From positions 1 through 42,221 of the forward strand of contig JAKEIC010000200.1 in the NCBI GenBank assembly GCA_022614695.1: a stretch of 42,221 bases of DNA, in the 5' to 3' direction. The stretch is from Planctomycetales bacterium. GTDB lineage: Bacteria; Planctomycetota; JAKEIC01. Both the position numbers and the translations under genes were made by a program. Positions 25,025-34,006 of this stretch are shown one piece after another. The notes beneath the pieces were generated by a model. That model was not told the DNA's origin and did not search any database. It saw nothing but the letters and a program-made list of their open reading frames with translations. Numbering within the stretch: the stretch's first letter is position 1; each line of letters begins with the position of its first letter.

Positions 25025-27460
25025 ATGGCCGCGGCGAGACGGGTCGGGGTCCTCGCGCTGGTCGCGGCGCTCGCGGGGGGCACCGCGGCGGCGGGCTGCC
25101 GCAAGAGGGACCGCTCCTCGGAGGCGGCCCCGCCCGCGCCGCCGCCCCCGACCGTCGCCCTCACTTCGGTCTCGCCATCGTCGGGCCCGATCGCGGGCGG
25201 GACCCTGGTCACGCTCGCGGGGACGGGCTTCCAGGCCGGGGCGACCGTCTCGTTCGGCGGCTCTCCCGCCACGTCGTTGACGGTCGTCTCGTCCACCCAG
25301 ATCACGTGCGTGACCCCGCCCGGCCCGGTCGGCCCCGCGAGCGTCACCGTCGTGAATCCCGACGCGACATCGGCGACCCTCGCGAACGGGTTCACCTACG
25401 TCGGCCCGGCGCCGACGCTCGCGTTCGTCGCGCCGACCGCCGGGCCCGCCGCCGGCGGGGCGACCGTGTACCTCACCGGGACGAACTTCGCGGCGGGCGC
25501 GACGGTCTCGATCGGAGGCGCAGCGGCCACGGTCGTGTCGGTCACGCCCACCACGATCCGGGCCGTGACGGGAGCGGGCTCGCTGGGGACCCAGTCCGTC
25601 ACCGTGACGAACCCCGACTCCCAGGCCGCGACTCTCGCCTCGGCCTACACCTACTGGGGCGCCGGGCTCTCGGTCTCGTCGCTCTCCCCGACCTCGGGCC
25701 CGAACACGGGCGGGACGACGATCACGGTCACGGGGAGCGGCTTCGTCTCCGGGGCGATCCTCGAGGTCGGGGGAGTCGCCGCGACCGCCGTCACCGTCCT
25801 CTCCTCGACGCAGATCCGCGGGACGACCGCCGCGCTCAACCCCTTCGGCCCCTACCTCGTGGGGCCCGTGAACGTGGGGGTCCGCAACCCCGACGCGCAG
25901 GGCGCCGTCCTCGTGAACGGGTTCAACGCCCTCGGGACGGCGCCGAGCCTCTCGTCGCTCGCTCCGACCTCGGGGTCCACGGGCGGCGGAACCCTCGTGA
26001 CGCTCACCGGGACGGGGTTCGACCCGGTCGAGGACGGGGGCTTCTCCACCTCGTCGGTCTCGTTCGGGAGCAACGCGGCGACCTTCGTGAACGTCGCCTC
26101 GACCACGACGATCACCTGCTGGACCCCGGCCGGCGCGGCCGGCGCGGTGAACGTGACCGTCACGAACGCCGACGGGCAGGCCTCGACGGTCGCGAGCGGG
26201 TACACCTACGTCGCGGGGCCCGGGATCTCGTCGGTCTCGCCGGCCGGCGGCCCGGGCTCGGGCGGGACGACGATCACGATCTCGGGGACGGGCTTCGCGG
26301 CCGGGGCGACCGTGACCGTCGGGGGAGCGATCGCGACCTCGGTCGCGATCGCTAGTTCCAGCTCGATCACGTGCGTCACGCCCGCGGGGACGCCCGGCAC
26401 GGTCCATGTCACGGTGACGAACCCGGGGCCCGTCTCGACGACCCTCCCCTTCGGGTTCGCCTACGCGAACGGCGTGAACGCGCAGACGGCGCCTTACGTC
26501 TTCGACACCTCGGCCGGTATGGACTGCCGCCGACGCTGGTACGTGAACATGAACCTCGCGAGCTTCCTCAAGGACCTCCAGAACCGCGGGCTCCAGTCGT
26601 GGGGGAGCCCGGGCGACACGACGGCCCCCCCGGCCCCGCTCCCGCTCGTGGACCAGTACGCCCTCGACTGGATGCGGGCCTACGTCCTGCGCACGATCTC
26701 GGTCGTCTACGGGCGGAACCCCGACGGGAGCCGGGTCTCCGGCGCGAGCATCCAGATCTCGTTCGTCGGGCTGCCCCCGGCGACGGGCTCGCGCGGCTGC
26801 GGGACGCCGTCCACCGGCTGGAGCGAGATCTGCTGCGGCGGCTGCAACCCGCAGGGGAGCGGGGGCCCCCACCCCTCCGCGAGCCAGGCCTCGTGCGGCG
26901 GCGGGGCGATCGGGCGCGCCCACTTCGACAACTCCGACACGCTCCCGTGCAACTCCTACGGCGAGTGGACCTGCAACGGGGTCTACCAGGGCTGCTCCGG
27001 GTGCTCCGTGGACATGGGCGTCTTCACGGCGAACATCGGGAACGGCTGGGCGTCCTCCCTCTCGCCCGCCCTCTCCTCGACCGACCAGCAGTACCTCGAC
27101 GGGACGACGACCTCGGGCGCGCGCTACAACGCGGTCCACTCCTTCCTGCAGCAGTTCGCCCGCCGGATCGCGTTCGTCACGGCCCACGAGATCGGCCACG
27201 ACGTGGGACTCTCGGCCAGCGCCGCGCGGGGTCCCTGCACGATCAACCTGACCTCGGGCCAGTGCGGGGCGACGGCGGGCCACAACTCGTGCTGCTCGAC
27301 GAACCTGATGGCCCCCGGGCTCCCGCTCTCGGGGACGTTCACCGACTTCACGCGCGCCCTCGACGGGAACCCGGCCGGTCCGAGCGCGGGCGCCGGCTGC
27401 TCGGCGACGGGCGCCTCGGCGTGGGCGGTCCTGCAGGCGTATTTGGGCGTCTCGCCGTAG
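25025..27460 (+). CDS. lipoprotein with five IPT/TIG domains and a C-terminal zinc metalloprotease-like region
   Basis: Lipobox GGTAAAGC; five IPT/TIG units; FVTAHEIGHDVG (HExxHxxG) and downstream NLMAPGLPL Met-turn-like motif; Cys-rich insert. Confidence 0.85.
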   Translation: MAAARRVGVLALVAALAGGTAAAGCRKRDRSSEAAPPAPPPPTVALTSVSPSSGPIAGGTLVTLAGTGFQAGATVSFGGSPATSLTVVSSTQITCVTPPGPVGPASVTVVNPDATSATLANGFTYVGPAPTLAFVAPTAGPAAGGATVYLTGTNFAAGATVSIGGAAATVVSVTPTTIRAVTGAGSLGTQSVTVTNPDSQAATLASAYTYWGAGLSVSSLSPTSGPNTGGTTITVTGSGFVSGAILEVGGVAATAVTVLSSTQIRGTTAALNPFGPYLVGPVNVGVRNPDAQGAVLVNGFNALGTAPSLSSLAPTSGSTGGGTLVTLTGTGFDPVEDGGFSTSSVSFGSNAATFVNVASTTTITCWTPAGAAGAVNVTVTNADGQASTVASGYTYVAGPGISSVSPAGGPGSGGTTITISGTGFAAGATVTVGGAIATSVAIASSSSITCVTPAGTPGTVHVTVTNPGPVSTTLPFGFAYANGVNAQTAPYVFDTSAGMDCRRRWYVNMNLASFLKDLQNRGLQSWGSPGDTTAPPAPLPLVDQYALDWMRAYVLRTISVVYGRNPDGSRVSGASIQISFVGLPPATGSRGCGTPSTGWSEICCGGCNPQGSGGPHPSASQASCGGGAIGRAHFDNSDTLPCNSYGEWTCNGVYQGCSGCSVDMGVFTANIGNGWASSLSPALSSTDQQYLDGTTTSGARYNAVHSFLQQFARRIAFVTAHEIGHDVGLSASAARGPCTINLTSGQCGATAGHNSCCSTNLMAPGLPLSGTFTDFTRALDGNPAGPSAGAGCSATGASAWAVLQAYLGVSP

Positions 27461-27473
27461 GGCCGGATCACGC

Positions 27474-28091
27474 TCACGGCGCGAGGCTCTCTCGTCCCCC
27501 CGGGATCGTGAAGCCTTGCCCGGGAAGCCGCTCGAGTAGCTCTCTCCTCGCCCGATCCGAGAGGGCGAGCCCCGGGGGATTGCCCGGGAGTATCCGGACG
27601 ATCCCCATCTCCGCGAGAGGCCCGGCGATCCGCGGGGCGTCGAGATCGGGACGCTCGGCCTCGAGCTCGGCGAAGGAGACGCGTCGCGGACGGACGAGGA
27701 GCAGGCGCAGGAGCTCGGGAGCCCCGCACTCGTCGAGGGGGGGCGGGCGGACCCCGCGGCGGAGCATCCCCCAGCCGTCGCACACCCAGTCGGGCCCGCC
27801 CAGGAGGAGCCCCGTGATCATCTTCAGGAGCGAGCGGAGGGTCTCCGGGGCGAGCGGGTTGATGTTGCTCGCAGCCCCTGTCCCGAGCCAGCCTACCGGG
27901 AGCCCTCCCGCGAGCCCGGCGGCGGCCGCCCCGGGAGCTTCGAGCGTGACGATCTCGTCCGAAACTCCGGCGGTCGTGAACTCGTAGCGTTCGAGCTCGC
28001 GTCGATCCGCCCCCCTCCGCGCCAGCCAGAGCGCGGCGAGGAGTGCGGCCGCGCCCCCGCACGAGGCCCAGAACGGCACGGAGCTGCGCAC
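27474..28091 (-). CDS. hypothetical membrane-anchored protein (start uncertain)
   Basis: GTG at 28091: VRSSVPFWASCGGAAALLAALWLARRGADRRELERYEF...GLALSDRARRELLERLPGQGF. Confidence 0.5.
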   Translation of the reverse strand: MRSSVPFWASCGGAAALLAALWLARRGADRRELERYEFTTAGVSDEIVTLEAPGAAAAGLAGGLPVGWLGTGAASNINPLAPETLRSLLKMITGLLLGGPDWVCDGWGMLRRGVRPPPLDECGAPELLRLLLVRPRRVSFAELEAERPDLDAPRIAGPLAEMGIVRILPGNPPGLALSDRARRELLERLPGQGFTIPGGRESLAP

Positions 28092-28352
28092 CCCGCGGGA
28101 ATGGCAAGGGCGACCGACGTGAAACCCCAGAAGAGGATCCCTCCGGCCATCGTGGCCGCGCCCTCCACGATCGCCTCTGAGGCCGAGGATCGCCGTTCCT
28201 TGCCAAGCCAGTCCCGGATCGCGTCCACCCTCGGCGGGATCGCAACGCCTATGCCGGCCGGCGGCCGCCGGGACCCGACCGCCAGGCGGGCCGTAGTGGC
28301 GGCAGGCGCCCCCAGTAGGCGATCCCCGCCGTCTCCGTGCGATAATGCGTCC

Positions 28353-29069
28353 GTGGCCGGGGTCCATCCGTTCGACACCTACTTGCTCGACCGCGACGAG
28401 GATTCGGACATCCGCGTCGCCGAGGCGGCGCTCCTCTTCGCCCGCGACCGGTACCCGGGGCTCGAGCCGGCGCCCTACCTCCGGCGTCTCGATGCGCTCG
28501 CCGAGCGGGTCGGCCGCCTCGGCGCCAGCTCCCCGGAGGACCGGGCGGCCGCGCTCCGGCAGGTCCTGGTCGAGGAGGAGGGCTTCGAGGGGAACCGGCG
28601 GCGCTACTACGACCCGGCGAACAGCTACTTGAACGCGGTCCTCGACCGCAAGCTCGGGATCCCAATCTCGCTCTCCGCCGTCTGGCTCGACGTCGCGCAC
28701 CAGATCGGGTGGCCCTTCGCCGGCGTCGGGCTCCCCGGCCACTTCGTGATCGGGGTCTCCGACGGCTCGGCCGACCTCTGGGTGGACCCCTTCGGCGGCG
28801 GGAGGGCCCTCGGCCGGGCCGCCTGCGAGAAGCTCGTGGCCCGGGCCATCGGCCGGTCCCGCAAGCTCCCCGACGAGGCCTTCGAGACCGTCCCGAACCG
28901 GCTCGTCCTCACCCGGATGCTGAACAACCTGCGGCTCCTCTACCTCGAGCGCGGACACTGGCACGACGCCGCGTGCGCGATCGAAGGGCTGCTCGCGATC
29001 CACCCCGACTCCGATGAGCTGCGCCAGGATCTGCGGACGGCTCGCGTGCGGCACGCGGGGCTGAACTAG
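28353..29069 (+). CDS. SirB1/transglutaminase-like protein
   Basis: GFEGNRRRYYDPANSYLNAVLDRKLGIPISLSAVWLDVAHQIGWPFAGVGLPGHFVIGV...DPFGGGR. Confidence 0.85.
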   Translation: MAGVHPFDTYLLDRDEDSDIRVAEAALLFARDRYPGLEPAPYLRRLDALAERVGRLGASSPEDRAAALRQVLVEEEGFEGNRRRYYDPANSYLNAVLDRKLGIPISLSAVWLDVAHQIGWPFAGVGLPGHFVIGVSDGSADLWVDPFGGGRALGRAACEKLVARAIGRSRKLPDEAFETVPNRLVLTRMLNNLRLLYLERGHWHDAACAIEGLLAIHPDSDELRQDLRTARVRHAGLN

Positions 29070-29084
29070 GCACGGGGGGCACGG

Positions 29085-29900
29085 GTGAGGCACCTCCTCC
29101 TCGCGCTCCTGCTCGCGCCCGCGGCGGCCGCCGGCTGCCGGAGGCCGCTCCCGCCGCCCCCGCTGCCGCCTGCGCCAACGCCGGCGCCCTCGCCCGGGGC
29201 GGACTGGCTCGAGACCTCGCCGCTTCGCGCGGCGATGCGCTCGATGTGGCTCGACTGCGGGGCCGTCCTCTCGGCCGCGGCGGACCCGGACGGCACCTCG
29301 GCCGACGAGATCGAGTGCGCGGCCCGGGACGTCGCCCGCAAGGCGGGCCGGGCCGAGGCGCTCTGGAGGGCCGTCGAGTCGGAGGCGGGACGGCTCGCCC
29401 TCGCCGCCCGATGGGAGCCGCGGGAGCGCACGGCCGACCGGCGCGAGCGGCTCTCCACGGCCTGCTGCGACTGCCACGTCGAGTACTGGCCCGGGCGTCT
29501 GCGCGGGATGACGCCCGGGGTCCTCCGGGCCTGGGCGCGCGGCACCGTGTCCGCGGCGGACGGCGAGGAGAGCCCCCCGCTCGCCCCCGATCCGAACCCC
29601 GTCCAGGAAGCGATGCGGGAGCTCCTGGCGGCGCTCTCCGACTTCGACTCGAGGCTCGGGGCCGGCGACGCGGACGGGGCGGCGTCGGTCGCCGCCTCGG
29701 TCGAGCGCCGGTCCCGGGAGCAGGCGGAGGCTTGGGCCGGGCTCCGGGCCTCGGCCGAGGCGCTCACCGAGCGGGCCCGGACCGAGCCGACCGGGGACTT
29801 CCGCGGACCCTACGAGACGATGGCCGGGCACTGCCGGTCCTGCCACGCCTCCTCGGTCCGCGACCTCCGCGAGCCGCTCAATCCGCCCCGCTGGAGGTAG
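29085..29900 (+). CDS. putative diheme c-type cytochrome lipoprotein
   Basis: Lipobox APAAAAGC; two CxxCH motifs (CCDCH, CRSCH). Confidence 0.6.
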   Translation: MRHLLLALLLAPAAAAGCRRPLPPPPLPPAPTPAPSPGADWLETSPLRAAMRSMWLDCGAVLSAAADPDGTSADEIECAARDVARKAGRAEALWRAVESEAGRLALAARWEPRERTADRRERLSTACCDCHVEYWPGRLRGMTPGVLRAWARGTVSAADGEESPPLAPDPNPVQEAMRELLAALSDFDSRLGAGDADGAASVAASVERRSREQAEAWAGLRASAEALTERARTEPTGDFRGPYETMAGHCRSCHASSVRDLREPLNPPRWR

Positions 29901-29925
29901 CCGGGACCTCCCGGCGACCGGACGC

Positions 29926-31824
29926 ATGCCGCTTGCCCAACTCGAGAGCGTCGCCAAGGCCTTCGGGGCCCAGAGAGTCCTCGAGGGAGCCTCGATGGAG
30001 GTGGACGAGGACGAGCGCGTGGGTCTGATCGGCGCGAACGGGTCGGGAAAAACCTCGATCCTGCGGCTGCTCGCCGGGGAGATCGAGCCCGAGGCGGGGA
30101 ACGTCGTCCGGCGGAAGGGCCTCCGCGTGGGCTACCTCCCGCAGGTGCCCGACTTCGCGCCGGGGAACGACGTCCTCTCGGAGGCGCTCCGCGTCTTCGA
30201 CGAGGTCCGCCGGATCGAGACGAGGCTCCGGGCGCTCGAGCACGAGATGGCCGCGCCGCGGGACGACGCGCACTTGAGGTCCCTCCTCTCCGAGCACGGG
30301 AGGCTGCAGGAGGACTACGACCGCCGGGAGGGCTGGCGGACCGAAGGGCTCGCCGAGGCGGCCCTCATGGGCCTCGGGCTCGGCGCCGCCGACCTCGGGA
30401 AGGACGTGGGCGCCCTCTCGGGCGGCGAGAAGAACCGGCTGGCGCTCGCGAAGGTCCTGCTCGCCCGGCCCGACCTCCTCCTCCTCGACGAGCCGACGAA
30501 CTTCCTCGACCTCGCCGCGACCGAGTGGCTCGAGGAGTTCCTGCTCGGGGCCCGGGAAGCGCTCCTCCTCGTCACCCACGACCGGCGCCTCCTCGACCGC
30601 GTCGCGACGCGCATCGTCGAGGTCGAGCGCGGCCGCTGCGCGAGCTACCCCGGGAACTTCTCCGCCTACGCCGTGCAGAAGGCCGAGCGGACGCTGGCCG
30701 CGCGGCGGGCCTACGAGAAGCAGAAGGCCTGGCTCGACCACCAGGAGGAGTACATCCGCCGGAGCATCGGCGGCCAGGACGGTTACGTCGCCTACGGCCG
30801 GCGCAAGCGCCTCGAGCGGGTCGAGCGGCTCGAGGCGCCCCGCGAGGAGCGCGAGGTGTCGCTCTCGCTCGGCCAGGGGGCGACCCAGTCCGGGTTCCTG
30901 GTCCTCGAGACCACCGACTTCGCGAAGTCGCTCGGGGGGCGAGAGCTCTTCTCGGGGCTCTCCCTCCGGCTCGAGCGCAGCGAGAGGCTCGGCATCGTCG
31001 GCCCGAACGGCTCCGGGAAGACGACCCTCCTCCGGATCCTGCGGGGCGACCTCGCTCCCGACGCGGGCTCGTTCCGGTTCGGCGCGAACGTGGCGATGGC
31101 GGTCTACGACCAGGAGCACCGGGACCTCGACCTCGGGGCCACGGGGATCGAGAACATCCGCGCCGTCGCCCCCCGCTGGGCGGAGGAGCAGGTGCGCTCC
31201 TGGCTCGGGCGGTTCCTCCTCGGCGAGGACCTCGCCGAGAAGGCGGCCTCGGCTCTCTCCGGCGGCGAGCGGAGCCGCCTCGCGCTCGCGCGGATGATCG
31301 TGTCGCCCGCGAACCTCCTCCTGCTCGACGAGCCCACGAACCACCTCGACGTCTCGGCGCGGGGCGCGCTCGAGGAAGCGCTCGAGGACTGGCCCGGGAC
31401 GCTGGTCGTCGTCTCGCACGACCGGTTCCTCCTGGACCGGCTCGCCACGAGGCTCCTCCTCCTCGGGCCGGGCGGCCCGCGCCTCTTCCCGGGGAACTGG
31501 TCGGAGTGGGTGGAGAAGAGGCGGGCGGAGGAGAGGGCCAAGGCACCGAAGGCCCCGGCCCCGCCGGCGGCGAGGTCCGCGCGAGCCCCGAAGTCCCCCC
31601 CGAAGCCACCGCCCGGGAAGCCCGCGCGGAAGCGCCGCCCCGTCGAGGCGATCGAGAAGGAGATCATCGCCCGCGAGGAGGCGATCGCGCGCCTCCACGC
31701 CGAGATGGCGCTCGAGGAGAATTGCCGGGACGGGGAGAAGATGCGGGCCCTCAAGTCGGAGCTGGACGCGGCCCAGGCGGCTCTCCGTAACCTCGAGTGG
31801 GAGTGGGGGGAGCAGGCGAGGTAG
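29926..31824 (+). CDS. ABC-F family ATPase (Uup-like)
   Basis: Two ABC domains: GANGSGKTS, LSGGEKNRLALAKVLLARPDLLLLDEPTNFLD; GPNGSGKTT, LSGGERSRLALARMIVSPANLLLLDEPTNHLD; C-terminal coiled coil. Confidence 0.95.
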   Translation: MPLAQLESVAKAFGAQRVLEGASMEVDEDERVGLIGANGSGKTSILRLLAGEIEPEAGNVVRRKGLRVGYLPQVPDFAPGNDVLSEALRVFDEVRRIETRLRALEHEMAAPRDDAHLRSLLSEHGRLQEDYDRREGWRTEGLAEAALMGLGLGAADLGKDVGALSGGEKNRLALAKVLLARPDLLLLDEPTNFLDLAATEWLEEFLLGAREALLLVTHDRRLLDRVATRIVEVERGRCASYPGNFSAYAVQKAERTLAARRAYEKQKAWLDHQEEYIRRSIGGQDGYVAYGRRKRLERVERLEAPREEREVSLSLGQGATQSGFLVLETTDFAKSLGGRELFSGLSLRLERSERLGIVGPNGSGKTTLLRILRGDLAPDAGSFRFGANVAMAVYDQEHRDLDLGATGIENIRAVAPRWAEEQVRSWLGRFLLGEDLAEKAASALSGGERSRLALARMIVSPANLLLLDEPTNHLDVSARGALEEALEDWPGTLVVVSHDRFLLDRLATRLLLLGPGGPRLFPGNWSEWVEKRRAEERAKAPKAPAPPAARSARAPKSPPKPPPGKPARKRRPVEAIEKEIIAREEAIARLHAEMALEENCRDGEKMRALKSELDAAQAALRNLEWEWGEQAR

Positions 31825-31891
31825 CAGCACCCGACACGGCGATCTGCAAGATCGGATGGGGCTCCGTGACATGTGGAGGAAGGGAAGGAGC

Positions 31892-32176
31892 ATGAACAGG
31901 TTCGCTACCGCCGCGCTCGCCGCTGCGCTCGGCGCGGGGACGGGCTGCCGGCTCGCGGAGCGGAAGTACTGGAACTTCCCGGTCACGAGCCAGTTCCTCG
32001 CCGAGGAGGACGTGGGGGGCGGGAACGCGATCGGGGTCGCCGCGATCCTCGCGCTCGGCGGGATCGTGGACGTGGTGATCCTGCCGGTCACCGCGGTCCA
32101 CGACCTGATCGCGCTGCTCTTCCTCGAGGACCAGGGGCCGCTCCGGCGGCGCCCGCCCGAAGGGAGGATCCGATGA
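31892..32176 (+). CDS. small YceK-like lipoprotein
   Basis: AAGGAG upstream of ATG; lipobox GAGTGC; GIVDVVILPVTAVHDLIALLF. Confidence 0.55.
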   Translation: MNRFATAALAAALGAGTGCRLAERKYWNFPVTSQFLAEEDVGGGNAIGVAAILALGGIVDVVILPVTAVHDLIALLFLEDQGPLRRRPPEGRIR

Positions 32177-33132
32177 GCGTCCTCAAGTCGTTCTCCGCCG
32201 AGGTGGCGGTGCTCGTCGAGCGCGTGGGCCCGGCCGTGCTGCACGTCCGCACCGCCGTGGACCCCGACGACCCGGAACGCGGAGGGAGGGGTTCGGGGGT
32301 CGCCACCGGTTCGGGGGTCCTCATCGCCCCGGACGGGTACGCGCTCACGAACAGCCATGTCGTCCGGGGCGCCGTCGGAGTCGAGGCGGCCCTCGCCGAC
32401 GGGCGCGTCGTGGTCGCCGACGTGGTCGGGGACGACCCGGCGACCGACCTGGCGCTCCTCCGGCTCTCGACCGAGGAGAAGACCCCCCACGTCGCCCTCG
32501 GCGACTCGAACGCCCTCCGGGTCGGCGACTTCGTGATCGCGGTGGGATCGCCGTTCGGCCTCACGCGGACCGTCACGAGCGGGATCGTCTCGGCGCTCGG
32601 CCGGACCCTCCGGAGCGAGACGGGCCGGATGATCGAGGGGGTGATCCAGACCGACGCGCCGCTCAACCCCGGGAACTCGGGCGGACCCCTCCTCGACGCC
32701 GAGGGGCGCGTGATCGGTGTGAACACGGCGATCTTCTTCCCCGCGCAGGGCCTCTGCTTCGCGGTGCCGTCCAATACGGCCTCGTTCGTGGTCGAGGAGC
32801 TGCTCCGCCACGGCCGCGTCCGCCGCGCCTGGCTCGGGATCGCGGCCGCCGAGGTGCTGCTCCCGGCGCTCCTCGCGCGCGCCGCGGGCCTCGCCGCGCC
32901 CCGCGGCGTGGCGGTGGAGCACGTCGAGCGCGGGAGCCCGGCGGCGGCCGCCGGCCTTCGACGCGGGGACGTGATCGTCGGTCTCGCCGGGAAGCCGGTC
33001 GCGACGATCACCGACCTCCACCGTCTCCTCGACCGGGATGCGATCGCCGCCGCCCTCGGGCTCGAGGTCCTCCGCGGCGGCCGGAAGGTCGCCCTGCCGA
33101 TCCGCCCCGCCGAGGCGCCGACCCTGGGGTAA
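32173..33132 (+). CDS. trypsin-like serine protease with PDZ domain (HtrA/S1C-like), no obvious signal peptide
   Basis: Triad TNSHVV, TDLALLRL, GNSGGPLLD; PDZ GSPAAAAGLRRGDVIVGLAGKPV; ATGA overlap with preceding gene. Confidence 0.92.
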   Translation: MSVLKSFSAEVAVLVERVGPAVLHVRTAVDPDDPERGGRGSGVATGSGVLIAPDGYALTNSHVVRGAVGVEAALADGRVVVADVVGDDPATDLALLRLSTEEKTPHVALGDSNALRVGDFVIAVGSPFGLTRTVTSGIVSALGRTLRSETGRMIEGVIQTDAPLNPGNSGGPLLDAEGRVIGVNTAIFFPAQGLCFAVPSNTASFVVEELLRHGRVRRAWLGIAAAEVLLPALLARAAGLAAPRGVAVEHVERGSPAAAAGLRRGDVIVGLAGKPVATITDLHRLLDRDAIAAALGLEVLRGGRKVALPIRPAEAPTLG

Positions 33133-33190
33133 TCCCTCCCTGCTTCGGAGGAGGCCGGCGCGTCGTGGCGCTCGGCGTGCTGCGGCCGGG

Positions 33191-33256
33191 CGATTCTCCC
33201 GGGCGCGGGACAATCGGCCGCCTCGCGGCCTCCGCGGCTCGGGCGGGATCGCCCGA
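33191..33256 (+). other. three consecutive stem-loops in the intergenic region upstream of the CarF/TMEM189-like gene
   Basis: CGATT-C-TCCCG-GGCG-CGGGA-C-AATCG (33191-33216); GGCCGC-CTC-GCGGCC (33216-33230); TCGGGCG-GGAT-CGCCCGA (33239-33256). Confidence 0.4.
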
Positions 33257-33334
33257 AGCCGAGCGGCGCCGAGCTGTTGCGGAGGCGATGTCCCGGGAGA
33301 CGTCCCGGCACGGGCCCTGCTTGGTCCGGGGGTA

Positions 33335-34006
33335 ATGTCCAACGCCCGGCTGCACAGGACCGCCGACCTCTTGGCAGCCGGCGCCGCGGCGGGGCTTCTG
33401 GCAGCCTGCGGGGCCCGCACGATCACGGCCATCGCCCCCGGCGCCGGCGGATGGCTCCTCGCGCCGGCCGCCGCCCTGGGCGTCGCCGCCGCCGATCTTG
33501 CCTCGGGTCTCCTGCACTGGGCGTGCGACTCGTTCGGCTCCGAGCGGACGCCGGTCCTCGGCCGCACCCTGATCCGGCCGTTCCGGGAGCACCACCGCGA
33601 TCCAGAGGCGATCCTCCGTCAGGGCACCCTGAAGCTCTCGCGCAATTCCTGCCTGGCGGCCCTCCCCGTCCTCTCGGTCACCCTCGCGGCGCCAGGCCCC
33701 TCGCCCGGGGCGTCCGCGGCGCTCTTCATCCACGCGACGCTCCTCGTCTTCGTGGCCGCCTCGCTCGCGACCAACCTCTTCCACCGGTGGGCCCATGCCG
33801 CGCGCGTTCCTCCGGCGGTCGGCTGGCTCCAGTCCGTCGGGCTGATACTCTCCCGGGAGGCGCACCACCCTCACCACGCCGGGGGGCGGCGCGCCTACTG
33901 CGTGACGACCGGCTGGATGAACGGCTGGCTCGACCGGGCTCGCGTACTGCCCCGGGCGGCCGCCTGGCTGCGCGCGACCTGGAGGCGATCCCCCCATGCC
34001 CGATGA
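33335..34006 (+). CDS. plasmanylethanolamine desaturase-like protein (CarF/TMEM189/Kua family)
   Basis: ADLASGLLHWACDSFG, RPFREHHRDP, NLFHRWAHA, LSREAHHPHHAGGRRAYCVTTGWMNGWLD. Confidence 0.88.
   Translation: MSNARLHRTADLLAAGAAAGLLAACGARTITAIAPGAGGWLLAPAAALGVAAADLASGLLHWACDSFGSERTPVLGRTLIRPFREHHRDPEAILRQGTLKLSRNSCLAALPVLSVTLAAPGPSPGASAALFIHATLLVFVAASLATNLFHRWAHAARVPPAVGWLQSVGLILSREAHHPHHAGGRRAYCVTTGWMNGWLDRARVLPRAAAWLRATWRRSPHAR

Noticed and set aside
23897-27283. 1128-aa minus-strand ORF
   Set aside because: Antisense shadow of rsmH and the IPT/TIG metalloprotease
29878-33567. 1229-aa minus-strand ORF
   Set aside because: Antisense shadow of the ABC-F and HtrA genes, whose motifs are unambiguous on the plus strand
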